NCBI GenBank assembly: GCA_965237405.1
Contig: OZ250139.1
Coordinates: 3,224,001 to 3,288,000 of the forward strand
DNA length: 64,000 nucleotides
From: CAUZIB01 sp963663925
GTDB lineage: Bacteria > Acidobacteriota > Vicinamibacteria > Vicinamibacterales > UBA8438
Direction of reading: 5' to 3'
Each line of letters opens with the position of its first letter. Positions within the stretch are counted from its first letter, which is position 1. A program made the position numbers and the translations under genes. The notes beneath the pieces were generated by a model. The model was not told where the DNA came from, searched no databases, and was given only the letters and a program-made list of their open reading frames with translations. This document shows, in pieces, positions 1 to 8,439 of this stretch.

Positions 1-610
1 CGACGCCCCCTCCGACCAGCGGCGTCACCGCACTCAGGAGCGCCACAGTGGACGATGCAGCGACTCTGCAGCCGAGGTTTACCTTCGCCAGTCCGCTCTT
101 GAGGACAATCCGGCTCGCGTCGGGTGCCCGCGGATCGGGGAGGCGTCTGGCGATCCGGATGACCTCCGTCAGGCGGCGCGCTAAATCCTCCTCGCCGATC
201 CTAATGACCGTCCTCTGCGACAGGTAGAGGAACAAAGCGCTCCCGAGAAAGCAGGCGGCCGAGCCAGCGACGACGGTCCCCAGCAGCCACAGGTCTTCTC
301 GCGCGCGCAACTCGACTCCGAACGGACCCAGCGATACGACGGCATCGGACTGGGCTTGGGCCGTGTACCAATACAACGTGCCGAGCGCGGCCGCTTGCGC
401 ACCGACGGAGAGCTGCCCGAGCGCAAACACGCCTGCGGCCGTCAGTTTGCGCTCCTCGATGCCGCGCATCAACAGCCACACGAGGTTCGTCATGTAATTG
501 GCGCCGCCGCGTATGACGGATCGTCCGATCGTCAGATGTCGCGCGACGGCGTCGCGCAGCCGGCCAAGACTGTGCGAAGGCTTCTCCGTAACGGCTTCGC
601 TTCCTGACAT
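1..610 (-). CDS. Polytopic membrane protein, ABC-exporter-like, partial
   Basis: An open frame starts at ATG 610 and runs off the left edge, giving 203 visible codons. About 50 polar residues precede hydrophobic segments near residues 57-80, 107-130 and 183-203. A charged stretch (RIGEEDLARRL) lies between the second and third. The layout resembles the transmembrane half of ABC exporters, but no ATPase part is visible, so the role (export of a polysaccharide or its parts) is inferred from the neighbours. It follows the methyltransferase stop by 12 nt, so co-transcription is likely. A frameshifted homologue lies at 9733-10476. Confidence 0.55.
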   Translation of the reverse strand, partial: MSGSEAVTEKPSHSLGRLRDAVARHLTIGRSVIRGGANYMTNLVWLLMRGIEERKLTAAGVFALGQLSVGAQAAALGTLYWYTAQAQSDAVVSLGPFGVELRAREDLWLLGTVVAGSAACFLGSALFLYLSQRTVIRIGEEDLARRLTEVIRIARRLPDPRAPDASRIVLKSGLAKVNLGCRVAASSTVALLSAVTPLVGGGV

Positions 611-622
611 GGCTCGCAGGAC

Positions 623-1414
623 TCAGGCGGATGACCGGCGCCAGCTCGCGGCCATCCGGCGCGCCGCGTTGGAGACGGCGCGGAGCGGGGCCGTGACATG
701 CCAACTGGTCGAGTCGTGGCACGCACGGAGTCGTTGCCGGACTTGCCGCAGCGCCATCGACGCAACCTCGATCGGCACGTTGTCGATCGCCTCCGTGTAT
801 CGAAAGACCGCATGACTGAGATCGATGTGCTCGAGGCGCTCGAAGCAAGTGGCGTTGGATTCGACGACCGCCTTCTGGCATCGATGTTCGAGAATGCCTG
901 ACGTCTTCCAATAGTCGTAGTCCATGAACACAAGCCGCGTTGTTCCCGGCACCCACGACGGCCCGAATGTCCAGAGAGCGTGAAGGAACGCTTCCGGCAT
1001 CTTCGCCGCGTCGTCCACGTACACCGAGATCGGGCCGCCGTCCCACTGCACGCCGAGCAATTCACCTTTGTGATACTCGACAGGCACTCCAAACGGCTCG
1101 AGCGTACGTCGAACGCGAGGGAGCGTGTCTTCTTCGAACGCGAGGCGCACGCCGCATCCGGCCGCCTTCGTGATCTCGCTCCGATTCGCCTGCCATCGAT
1201 CGTAGCAATGGAGCGCCACCTCTGAGGGGCGTGCTCTCTCTCGAATACCGAGCGCGAGCTGGGCTGTGCCTGCCCCGAGCCAGGTGCCGACCTCGACGAT
1301 GGAGGTCCCGGCCGGAGCGTGACGGGCCAGATTCCTCAACACTGGACCGATCTCCCTGCCGCCCATGGACGGGATTCGGTTCGCCATCGCATACAGATCC
1401 ATGGAGTCTGTCAT
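623..1414 (-). CDS. Class I SAM-dependent methyltransferase
   Basis: 263 aa. The N-terminal half has the Rossmann SAM-binding signature, a beta strand ending in IVEVGTWLGAGTAQLA near residues 38-54. An acidic VYVDD follows near 130 and FMDYDYW near 163. This is the pattern of Methyltransf_24-like enzymes that modify sugars or small molecules in glycan clusters. The C-terminal tail (DSTSWHVTAPLRAV) is a motif often carried by glycosyltransferase-locus proteins. The ATG overlaps the stop of the upstream glycosyltransferase remnant (ATGA), so the two were translationally coupled. The substrate is unknown. Confidence 0.75.
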   Translation of the reverse strand: MTDSMDLYAMANRIPSMGGREIGPVLRNLARHAPAGTSIVEVGTWLGAGTAQLALGIRERARPSEVALHCYDRWQANRSEITKAAGCGVRLAFEEDTLPRVRRTLEPFGVPVEYHKGELLGVQWDGGPISVYVDDAAKMPEAFLHALWTFGPSWVPGTTRLVFMDYDYWKTSGILEHRCQKAVVESNATCFERLEHIDLSHAVFRYTEAIDNVPIEVASMALRQVRQRLRACHDSTSWHVTAPLRAVSNAARRMAASWRRSSA

Positions 1415-1491
1415 CGCTTCGCGGCGTCGGCCGGTTCGTCCGGGAACAGAATACGGTCCCAGATCGGCGCGACGCGATCCAGACGGAATTC
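1411..1491 (-). pseudogene. C-terminal stub of a family 4 glycosyltransferase
   Basis: 27 codons ending at TGA 1413-1411. The peptide contains RLDRVAPIWDRILFPDE, which matches the C-terminus of the intact glycosyltransferase at 10646 (GLDRVGPIWDRILFPDD). Everything upstream has been replaced by the 80-bp repeat at 1493-1572. The stop overlaps the methyltransferase start exactly as in the second locus. Confidence 0.75.
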
Positions 1492-1492
1492 C

Positions 1493-1572
1493 GGTGCTTG
1501 CGCCGGTCGCTGTTGATCGGTCGCCTTCACCTCCGAGATCTTGGGCGAAAACCGCGGGTTCCCCCCAGGTAC
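1493..1572. repeat. 80-bp dispersed repeat, copy 1
   Basis: Nearly identical (one mismatch seen) to 38787-38866 in reverse orientation. In both places it forms the breakpoint of a truncated gene: the glycosyltransferase stub here and a small membrane protein there. It looks like one end of a mobile element, family not recognised. Confidence 0.7.
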
Positions 1573-1611
1573 TGAATCGTACCGGGAACGTCGGAGAGCG
1601 AATGACGTGAG

Positions 1612-1812
1612 TTAGGCCACCGTAGCCTGCTCATAGTAACGCTCTTCATACTCCGCCGGCGGGATGTAGCCGATCGGTTGCAGTAACCGCCGGGTGTTGA
1701 ACCAGTCGACCCACGCACGTCGCCGCGACTGCCGACCGACAGCGCGATGCCGGCGTCGGCCAGCCGCTCGGTGTAGCGCATCGACAAGTACTGGCCGGTT
1801 TCAAGGGGTCGT
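1612..1812 (-). pseudogene. IS3-family OrfB, 3' fragment with internal deletion
   Basis: The minus strand encodes QYLSMRYTERLADAGI and VGSRGD, then after a frame change the typical C-terminus FNTRRLLQPIGYIPPAEYEE, ending at TAA 1614-1612. These are the last parts of an IS3-family DDE transposase. The 5' half is missing and an IS30-type end abuts it at about 1812. The matching 5' half seems to lie at 19.8-20.0 kb. Confidence 0.75.
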
Positions 1813-1846
1813 CGCAACACGTCCTCGCTGGTGTGAGGCTGCACTG
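1807..1846 (-). repeat. IS30-type terminal sequence remnant
   Basis: About 40 bp containing GAGGACGTGTTGCGACGACC and CCTTGAAACCGG on the minus strand. It matches the right end of the IS30 element at 19760-19803. Here it joins directly to the IS3 fragment. Confidence 0.6.
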
Positions 1847-1866
1847 GCACCGGTTAGCCTGGCGCA

Positions 1867-1880
1867 CCCCCCCCCCCCCC
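1867..1880. repeat. 14-nt poly-C tract
   Basis: An uninterrupted run of 14 C. No coding frame uses it convincingly. It is a likely slippage site and a place where the assembled length may be wrong. Confidence 0.9.
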
Positions 1881-1966
1881 GATTTTCCTCCCATCACGTA
1901 CGACCACCCAAAAGGATATTCGCGGAGTGTTATCCGCGACGGGCAATTCTTGTTCAGGGCTTCGGG

Positions 1967-2085
1967 CGGTCGGATTCAGGATCAACGGCAAAACGATATG
2001 CTGCTTGGTCGATACTGGCTCGACGAGCTTCACACTCGCCTCGTCGAAGGTCTGGGGGAGAGGCTCAACACCGGCCGTGTTGACC
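1967..2085 (+). pseudogene. Possible retropepsin-like aspartyl protease fragment
   Basis: One plus-strand frame reads GFRINGKTICCLVDTGSTSF, the form expected around the catalytic Asp of clan AA single-domain aspartic proteases (hydrophobic strand, D-T-G-S/A-T). Only about 35 residues look familiar and both sides are disrupted. It could be a chance match, because the opposite strand is also open here. Confidence 0.25.
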
Positions 2086-2134
2086 AAAAGCCGCGTGTGG
2101 GGCATCGCGCGTCTATCACCGGACGTGTCGTGTT

Positions 2135-3643
2135 TCACGGCACGTCGGACGGCCCCGTCCGAGATCGGTCCCTCTTGTCGTGGAAGCACGACCAGACCTC
2201 CTGTGCGGTGATCGCGAATACCAGAACGAGCAGCGGGACGACTGGGTACGCGTAGCGAGGTTCGAAGTGAGTCGCTAGCGCGTGAATGCCGAGCACGTAG
2301 AGGACAGGCAGCAGCAGGAAACCCAACTCGAAACGCCGTCGCCGCCAGGCCACCATGGCCATGAGCCCCACCGCCGGTAGGAGCAGGTATCTGCATAGCT
2401 GAGCCAGACCATAGATGAACGTCATCGGAGCCAGGAAGGGTCGCAGGTAACCAGAAAATCGATTCTTGTAAGAAAAATGGGGGCGGATAGAGATCCCGCG
2501 TTCGAGGAACGCTAGTGTCAGGACCGCCTGCTTGAGCCAATCTTCCCGGATCAGGTCAGCCGACGCCCGCGCCAGCACGGCGTCATACGCCACCTGATCT
2601 TTGCTCTGATACTGGCGCCAGCCCGGCTCGATCCGGTCCGCGCGGGCCGCCACCTCACCCGTGTTGTTTTTTGTCCGCCGAAAGAAGCCAGCCGGGTTGC
2701 CACGATCGAATCGACGGTAGCCGAATTCATCCGGTTCGAGCCACTGCAACGCCGCCTCGCGGACCGCGGCGTTGTTAGTCGGAAGCCAGAACGCAAACGC
2801 CCCGCGCACCTCGGACCAAGTCATTCGACCGTATTCCGCTCGGATGGCGAGCACTTCACCGCTGCGTCCCGAGATGCCGAAGTGCTCCACCTGCAGGGCG
2901 TTTCGCATCATCCAGGGGAGCGTCACTACTCCGGCGCCGAGGAGTAGCGCTAAACAAGCCGGTAGCAACGTGCGCCGTCTGGAGCCATCCCACCAGAGTC
3001 CGACCGCGCAGACCAGTGCCACACCGACAAGCCAGTACTGGAAGACGGCTTTCGTCAGCACCAGCAATCCCAGGGCGACCCCGCTGATGGCTCCGGTCAC
3101 GCAACGTGGCCGGCGCCAGGTCTCGGCGGCCAGGACAGCGTGGACGAACAGCAAGCATGCTGCCAGAACGCTGGCGATGTAGGAGGAGGGCAGCAAGATC
3201 AAATAGAACACCCAGGCCGCGATCGAAATGAGCCAGCTCCCCGTCCAGGTATGGGCCACAAGGAACACGGCCGCCACCGTCACGGCCGCGATGAGGGCCG
3301 TCAGCCGCTGCACCCGGCGGCGCACGGGCACGGCCGCGTCGCACTGGGTGTCGGAGATGCAGGCATGGGTCAGGGAAGGAAATTCAGGCGACAGTGCGAA
3401 CACGGTCGCGAGGAATAGCGGGTAGCCTGGCGCGCGCCGAACGTAAGGAGGCCGTGCACGCCCGTTGCCCAGCTGCCTGGCATCATGGTACTGGCCATGG
3501 TGGATCATGTTGAACGCGATGCGTTCATACTGGCCACCTTCGAACGGGTTCAACCGCCCACCCTCTGCCTCCGGCCAGAGCAGGGCGAACCCAACGACAG
3601 TGAGCAGCAGCGCGACGCCGGCTCTTTGGCCCGTCTTGCTCAT
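2135..3643 (-). CDS. ArnT/PMT-like membrane glycosyltransferase (GT39/GT83 type)
   Basis: 502 aa with a first membrane segment at the N-terminus and roughly ten more. A polar first loop contains the acidic EGGQYERIA and the RRAPGYPLFLA signature of the PMT_2/ArnT fold. A large periplasmic loop spans about residues 270-390. Such enzymes move a sugar from a polyprenyl-phosphate donor to lipid or protein on the outer face of the inner membrane. Its position in a glycan cluster fits this. The specific donor and acceptor cannot be told. Confidence 0.75.
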   Translation of the reverse strand: MSKTGQRAGVALLLTVVGFALLWPEAEGGRLNPFEGGQYERIAFNMIHHGQYHDARQLGNGRARPPYVRRAPGYPLFLATVFALSPEFPSLTHACISDTQCDAAVPVRRRVQRLTALIAAVTVAAVFLVAHTWTGSWLISIAAWVFYLILLPSSYIASVLAACLLFVHAVLAAETWRRPRCVTGAISGVALGLLVLTKAVFQYWLVGVALVCAVGLWWDGSRRRTLLPACLALLLGAGVVTLPWMMRNALQVEHFGISGRSGEVLAIRAEYGRMTWSEVRGAFAFWLPTNNAAVREAALQWLEPDEFGYRRFDRGNPAGFFRRTKNNTGEVAARADRIEPGWRQYQSKDQVAYDAVLARASADLIREDWLKQAVLTLAFLERGISIRPHFSYKNRFSGYLRPFLAPMTFIYGLAQLCRYLLLPAVGLMAMVAWRRRRFELGFLLLPVLYVLGIHALATHFEPRYAYPVVPLLVLVFAITAQEVWSCFHDKRDRSRTGPSDVP

Positions 3644-3677
3644 GGGGCCAGTTCGTCCGTCGCCAGCGTCGCGTTAA

Positions 3678-4516
3678 TCATCTTGTGCTTATCCGGTGTT
3701 TCAACAGGCTACCAGATGTAGCGTGCGGGCGTGGCGCGTCCGTCTCCGCGACGCCGTTGCCTTCGGGCTCCCGCACGAAGCTCGGCGAGCTTTCGATGCC
3801 GAAGAAGGCGACCTCCTGCTGGAAATCGTCAGCGCGGTCGTTGGAGCCGTGGTCGTGCCGCAGTCGCAACCCGCGCGCGACGCCGTCGCCGATGCCCCCG
3901 AAGCGTTCGCGCATGCCCTGGCGGATCGGCTCCAGGGCCTCGAAGCGGGTCCCGTGCTTGGCGGCATGCAGACCAATGCACTCGGCCGTGCAGTGATCAA
4001 CGGCCACGAAGACAAAGGCCGGCCCCTCAGCGACGGTCACCGTGGCCGTCATGTCCGTACCCCACATCACGTCGGGCGCCTCAGTGGTGATGGTCCCGTC
4101 GTGCGCCTTCGGCCCGTGCGCGTGACCCGTACGGGACGGGGCTTGGAGGTCGTGTTCGCGCATCAACCGCCCACCCCCTCCTTCGCGGTGCGCCGCCCCT
4201 CGACCCGCAGCTTCGCCCACACTTTTCGGTCGCCCTCGTCATGAAACGGCGAAGCTGCGAGCACCCGACGAATGTGGGCCACCAGGACGTCATCCGGGGC
4301 GGCGCCGATCGGACCGCGGCGACGACACGGCGCCGGGAACGAGGTCGCCTGACGCCTCACATACACGCTGGAGCGGGCGCCGTGCCACACGCGGCAGACC
4401 CGCTGCACGCCATGCGCCCGACGGGTGGCGATCGACTGGGCGCCACTCATCGCGTCGACCTCCGCTGGGCCAAAGGGAAGCCGGCCTCCAGGTGGTCCAC
4501 TGTCGCGTAGAGCCAC
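3678..4516 (-). pseudogene. IS3-family OrfB transposase, frameshifted and 3'-truncated
   Basis: The N-terminal part (SIATRRAHGVQRVCRVW, then HDEGDRKVWAKLRVEG) is in one frame. It shifts within a G-rich run near 4180 into a second frame carrying the DDE core: MWGTDMTATV, FVAVDHCTAECIG and REPEGNGVAE. After GVAE the usual C-terminal third is absent and unrelated sequence follows. IS3 OrfAB is normally made by programmed -1 shifting between OrfA and OrfB, but this shift lies inside OrfB, so the copy is probably dead. Confidence 0.8.
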
Positions 4517-4827
4517 TCGTTCTCCATCAGCAGTTCGCCGACCGTGGCCTGCAGCCGATGGCTGTCTTCGTCCACGGCCTCCGTCGCACGACTCTCCAGC
4601 CCCGCCTGGCCCGCGACCAGAAACTGATCACGCCACTGCGAGGCCCGCGCCGCCGTGACCCCCAGCTCCCGCGACACGGACTCGAGATCCTCTCCGCGCA
4701 GCAGACGCAGCACTGTCTCGCGCTTGCCCCGGGCCGAAAATCGTCCCCCACGGCCGCGCCCAGCGGCCCCTCCGGTCGCCCTCCGGGCTTCCTCCGCCGC
4801 CGCCGACACCTGATCGTGCTTCGCCAT
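4447..4827 (-). CDS. IS3-family OrfA (HTH subunit)
   Basis: 126 aa from ATG 4827. It contains the helix-turn-helix RETVLRLLRGEDLESVSREL and a C-terminal leucine-rich helix LQATVGELLMENEWLYATVD, the usual dimerisation segment of OrfA. It overlaps OrfB on the same strand, as expected for the frameshift-coupled IS3 organisation. It probably binds the element ends. With OrfB broken, the element is unlikely to move. Confidence 0.75.
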   Translation of the reverse strand: MAKHDQVSAAAEEARRATGGAAGRGRGGRFSARGKRETVLRLLRGEDLESVSRELGVTAARASQWRDQFLVAGQAGLESRATEAVDEDSHRLQATVGELLMENEWLYATVDHLEAGFPLAQRRSTR

Positions 4828-5061
4828 CTCGACACTCCTCCTGCGAGCACTCTCTCGCAATCAAGTGTCCAAGAAAACCCTGGGGCGCAGGAATAGGTGC
4901 AACTCCATCGACTATGACTTAGACTTTCGTATGACATTCGTCCGGTACTTCCTCTGGTGGACCGCCAAGCCCCCGAGGAGGGTTTTTCGTATTGCCGCCG
5001 AGGGTCAAACCTCGAAAGTCTCACTGGTCAAACCAGTGGCTTACCTGTCTTGAAATCAGCT

Positions 5062-5109
5062 ACCGCCCCCTGCGGGGGCGGTATGAGGAAGGCCCCTCGA
5101 AGGGGCCTT
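5062..5109 (-). terminator. Two stem-loops downstream of tnpA
   Basis: Perfect hairpins at 5062-5082 (ACCGCCCC/GGGGCGGT) and 5089-5109 (AAGGCCCC/GGGGCCTT) lie directly after the tnpA stop. They are probably terminators that isolate the transposase. No strong U-tract is seen. Confidence 0.5.
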
Positions 5110-5112
5110 CGA

Positions 5113-5541
5113 TTAGCCAAGTTCCAGTTTCTCCTGTTTCTTCTCGTCTGCTTCCTGCTTCCGGATGTAATCGCAGATGACCTCTTCCGCCACACCGACG
5201 GTGCTGACGCAGTACCCGCGTGCCCAAAAGTGGTAGCCCGTGAAGTTGCGCTGCCGCCCCAGATACTCCCGAGGAATGCGGATCGCCGACTTCCCTTTCA
5301 AGAACCCCACCGTGTTCGCCACACTCAACTTCGGTGGAATACCCAACAAGACATGCACGTGATCCGACAGCGCGTGCCCTTCCACTAACTCCACGCCGTG
5401 CCGCTGACACAACTCCCGAACGATTCTCCCAACCCCACGTCGCATCTCGCCGAAGATCGCGCGTTTCCGATACTTTGGCACCCACACCACGTGATATCTG
5501 CAATACCATCGGACGTGGGATTGGCTCTGCCACTCTCGCAT
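5113..5541 (-). CDS. tnpA: IS200/IS605 TnpA Y1 transposase
   Basis: 142 aa, the normal length. The HUH metal-binding motif is visible as SDHVHVLLGIPP near residue 66. The catalytic tyrosine region is near the end (YIRKQEADEKK). TnpA cuts and rejoins single-stranded DNA at hairpin-marked ends, without target duplication, and acts as a dimer. No TnpB accessory gene is next to it. The frame is intact, so the copy may be active. Confidence 0.9.
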   Translation of the reverse strand: MREWQSQSHVRWYCRYHVVWVPKYRKRAIFGEMRRGVGRIVRELCQRHGVELVEGHALSDHVHVLLGIPPKLSVANTVGFLKGKSAIRIPREYLGRQRNFTGYHFWARGYCVSTVGVAEEVICDYIRKQEADEKKQEKLELG

Positions 5542-5659
5542 GACGGTCTCCTTTCCGAACTGGGGAGTTCATCTTTGGAGACCGTCTCATATTCTTCGCC
5601 CGACCCCTACCACGGTCGAACCTCTGCGCGTCTCACCGCCAGAGGCGGTGGCTTACCAA

Positions 5660-5975
5660 TTTGAGTTAACCACGACATGTTGGGGCTTGTTGAAACAACC
5701 GGACAAGCACAAATCATCTTCTGGGCGGAGAACTCTTCTCGTACATGGGTATGTGCGAACTGGCCGGGCGAATCGGCGAGCAGTTTCGCCCGCAGGGCCG
5801 CCATGTCCCGCCGCTCATTAGCACCGGCCCGGCGTGCTGCAACGGCGGTTTCGTCGATGGGACCGTCGTCGATTATACAAATTTGCAGCCTGAGTCCCAG
5901 CTCGGCCAACTGATTCGTGCAATCTCGTATCCATCGAGACAAGCCCCTAAAGAATCCCCTGGTAGAGTTCAGCAT
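5660..5975 (-). pseudogene. Hypothetical protein interrupted by IS200
   Basis: The frame opens at ATG 5975, overlapping the end of the upstream glycosyltransferase by 29 nt, and is intact to the IS200 end near 5660. It reads LRLQICIIDDGPIDETAVAA and is not recognised. Beyond the element, one minus frame continues to TAG 4914-4912 with GGLAVHQRKYRTNVIRKS, which may be the displaced C-terminus. Its position suggests a sugar-modifying or transfer enzyme. Confidence 0.4.
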
Positions 5976-7125
5976 AACGTTCCCCAGAGCGCTCCAAGGA
6001 GAAATTGTTCACGATGCGATTCCTCGCCTGAAGCCCCATCTTGACCCGCGCACCCCTCCCCATGTCGATGACCTTCTCCACAGCTGCCGCTAACGCGTCT
6101 GTATCACGGGGGTTAACGACGAACCCGTAATCGCCCACCAGCATGGCTGAATCCCCGACATCCGTCACGACGCACGGTAACTCCACGGCCATGGCTTCGC
6201 CCACCACGTTTGGGAAGCCTTCGCCGGTAGAAGCTGAAACCAGGACGTCCAGTGCCGCCATCAGCGACGGGACGTTGTTTATCTCGCCGAGAAGTCGGAC
6301 CGACTTACCGAGCGCGCGCACCTCAGTTCCTTTTTCAAAGGCCGCGTTCTCCAGCGTGACACCTCGTCCGGCCAGAAGAAACACAACCTCTGAGCGTGTC
6401 GCGCGGATGCGCTTGGCCGCCTCAAGAAAGTTGTCGTGGTCCTTGATCGGATGATAGCGGGCGACCATCCCCACAACAAACGCATCTTCAGAGATGCCTA
6501 ACCTGTGGCGCACCTGACGCCGCCGTTCGTCAGATGGTGTAAAGCGACCGGTATGAAATCCGTTCGGTATCACAACCGTGCGGCGTTGGTGATACCCCAG
6601 CCGTTCGTGTTGCTTCGCACTGACACAAGAGTTGTAAATGATCTTCTTGGGGTGCCGTGAGATCAGTGCGCCTGCTTTGATGACCCAGCGCGTGCGTGTC
6701 TTCTCTTCTTCGAGGCGGTGGAGGGAATGCCGAACGTTCCAGACAACCGGAAGGCGACCTCGCATGAGCCCAGACAAGATCCAGGCCCCTACGTTTCCGT
6801 CGTACATCCACCCTTGAATGAGCTGGGGGCGCCATGCCGACACGGCCTGAAAGAGTGGCTGCAGTCGCTTCAGGCTTGCGCCGCATTCGCGAAGTCCTAA
6901 CGCATGGACTGGTATGCCAAGAGTGGAAATCTTCTCTGCCATGACGCCAGCGGTCGTGAGCGAAACCACGGCGGCCTCGAACCGAGTGGGATCAAGGGTG
7001 GCCAACAACCTGTGCAGGTTCACCTCGGCACCACCAACATCGAGACCGGTAATGACGTGAAGCACTCGCGTGGGGTGGGGCCGTTGAGGCGCGACGGGGT
7101 CGGGGTCCTGGTCACCGCACCTCAT
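5947..7125 (-). CDS. Family 4 glycosyltransferase (GT-B fold)
   Basis: 392 aa from ATG 7125, chosen because it overlaps the upstream stop by 14 nt and puts RVLHVITGLDVGGAEVNLHR at the N-terminus, as in this family. Upstream codons are unlike protein sequence. The C-terminal nucleotide-sugar domain has VVGMVARYHPIKDHDNFLEA and the EX7E-type motif in STGEGFPNVVGEAMAVELP. It is a retaining transferase acting on the cytoplasmic side of a growing lipid-linked glycan. It is coupled with the next glycosyltransferase upstream. Confidence 0.85.
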   Translation of the reverse strand: MRCGDQDPDPVAPQRPHPTRVLHVITGLDVGGAEVNLHRLLATLDPTRFEAAVVSLTTAGVMAEKISTLGIPVHALGLRECGASLKRLQPLFQAVSAWRPQLIQGWMYDGNVGAWILSGLMRGRLPVVWNVRHSLHRLEEEKTRTRWVIKAGALISRHPKKIIYNSCVSAKQHERLGYHQRRTVVIPNGFHTGRFTPSDERRRQVRHRLGISEDAFVVGMVARYHPIKDHDNFLEAAKRIRATRSEVVFLLAGRGVTLENAAFEKGTEVRALGKSVRLLGEINNVPSLMAALDVLVSASTGEGFPNVVGEAMAVELPCVVTDVGDSAMLVGDYGFVVNPRDTDALAAAVEKVIDMGRGARVKMGLQARNRIVNNFSLERSGERYAELYQGIL

Positions 7126-8188
7126 AATTCGGGCCCGGCCAGTGCTTGCTCGAACCCGTGAGGAAGCGCATGTACCCGTCGACGCTCGCGCGCACGCCGA
7201 ATGTACTGGCCCGATACCTGAGGCGATCCGCGCTCGGTTTCCGTGCCAGCGTCGTCGTGATGGCAACCGCCAGCGCGTCGCTGTTTCCAACGGGCACCAA
7301 TGGACCGTAGGCTCCGTTCTCCAATATTTCGGCCGGTCCACTGGGACAATCGGTGCTCACGACCGGCGTCCCACACGCCATGGCTTCCACCAGCACTGCC
7401 GGGAGGCCTTCATACGCCGAAGAAAGGACGAACACTGCCGCCCGCGACATATACGAAAGCGGGTTCTCCACAAAGCCTGGCATACTGACATGTGCACCGA
7501 GACTAAGGGTTGCCACGAGTCGCTGCAGCCGCCCGCGTTCCGGCCCCTCCCCCAGGATCACGAGGTTGGCACCGTGCGCCGGTCTGGTCTTCGCGAACGC
7601 CTTGATCAGAGTCTCGAAGTCCTTTCCAGGAACGAGCCGGCCCACGCCGAGAATCACGGGTGCCCCGCCGGCTTCGAACCAAGGATGGTCGGGCGGCAGC
7701 TTGGCCCTTTCCAGAAGCGAGTCCGAAACGATCGGATTGTAGATCACGGCGATGCGACCCCTGGGCACACGCGCAACGTCCGCAAGGTCATCCGCCACGC
7801 CATGCGACACAGCGACAATCTCGTCTGCCCACGGGTAGAAGCACTTCGCGAAATATGGCATCAGCCTCTGTCTGATCATTGGCGGGGAACGCGAGGTGCG
7901 GGACAGCGTATTGCGCTCGGTCACGATCACGCGGGTGCTAACCCTTGCGATGCGCCGCGCCCAGAGGGAAGTCACGTTTGCATGCGTCATGGCGGAAATC
8001 ACGACGCTGGGCCGTTCCCGCCGCAGGTAGCCGGCGAGCCGAGGCAGGGACCACAGGACGCGCGCGCAGCCCAGATCGACGATCTGGACATCCGATGGTA
8101 CAACCGACAGATAGGGACCCTCCGCCTTGGACAGGACCAGTGAGACACAGAAACCGCCCCGGGACAATTCTGTCGCGAGAGTGACCAT
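7112..8188 (-). CDS. Family 4 glycosyltransferase, N-terminus likely truncated
   Basis: 358 aa from ATG 8188. In-frame codons upstream still encode DRVVIFLPSLRGGGAERS, the usual first strand and glycine loop, back to an in-frame TGA near 8292 with no ATG, GTG or TTG. The true start therefore seems lost at the intron remnant junction. The C-terminal domain is intact: GAPVILGVGRLVPGKDFETL and SSAYEGLPAVLVEAMACGTP with the EX7E motif. Without the first strand the enzyme may be impaired. Confidence 0.75.
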   Translation of the reverse strand: MVTLATELSRGGFCVSLVLSKAEGPYLSVVPSDVQIVDLGCARVLWSLPRLAGYLRRERPSVVISAMTHANVTSLWARRIARVSTRVIVTERNTLSRTSRSPPMIRQRLMPYFAKCFYPWADEIVAVSHGVADDLADVARVPRGRIAVIYNPIVSDSLLERAKLPPDHPWFEAGGAPVILGVGRLVPGKDFETLIKAFAKTRPAHGANLVILGEGPERGRLQRLVATLSLGAHVSMPGFVENPLSYMSRAAVFVLSSAYEGLPAVLVEAMACGTPVVSTDCPSGPAEILENGAYGPLVPVGNSDALAVAITTTLARKPSADRLRYRASTFGVRASVDGYMRFLTGSSKHWPGPNYEVR

Positions 8189-8439
8189 GCTGCGCTCAGC
8201 TCCCCCACCCCGGAGTGAGGGAAGAAAGATGACGACACGGTCCTTAGAGTCACGTTCTGGGATGGTTGAAACCCCTCGCCTTCAGGCTACACCTTATAGG
8301 AGGCCCAAAGGGCCGACACGTGTCAGTGCTCAGATGCCCGCGCCGTGCTTTTGCCGGCTTCAGCCGGCGCGGCGCGCGAATCCCTCACCTTCAGATGAGA
8401 TGTGGTAGATCCTACCCGTGGCCGAACCGCAGAACGGGC

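Larger units (their letters stand above)
5005..5656 (-). mobile_element. IS200/IS605-family element
   Basis: Both ends carry the same-orientation block GTCTCAC - hairpin - GTGGCTTACC (5005-5045 and 5616-5656). The hairpins are CACTGG/CCAGTG and CACCGCC/GGCGGTG. Subterminal hairpins on the same strand are the recognition sites of single-strand IS200-type transposases. The element interrupts the gene whose start is at 5975. Confidence 0.75.

Noticed and set aside
201..1046. 281-codon open frame on the minus strand over the methyltransferase
   Set aside because: It is out of frame with the methyltransferase and the membrane protein, both supported by motifs and by paralogues. The translation is Arg-rich shadow sequence.
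5947..7341. Long start (7341) for the family 4 glycosyltransferase
   Set aside because: The extra 72 residues overlap the upstream gene and lack protein-like composition. ATG 7125 gives the normal family N-terminus.
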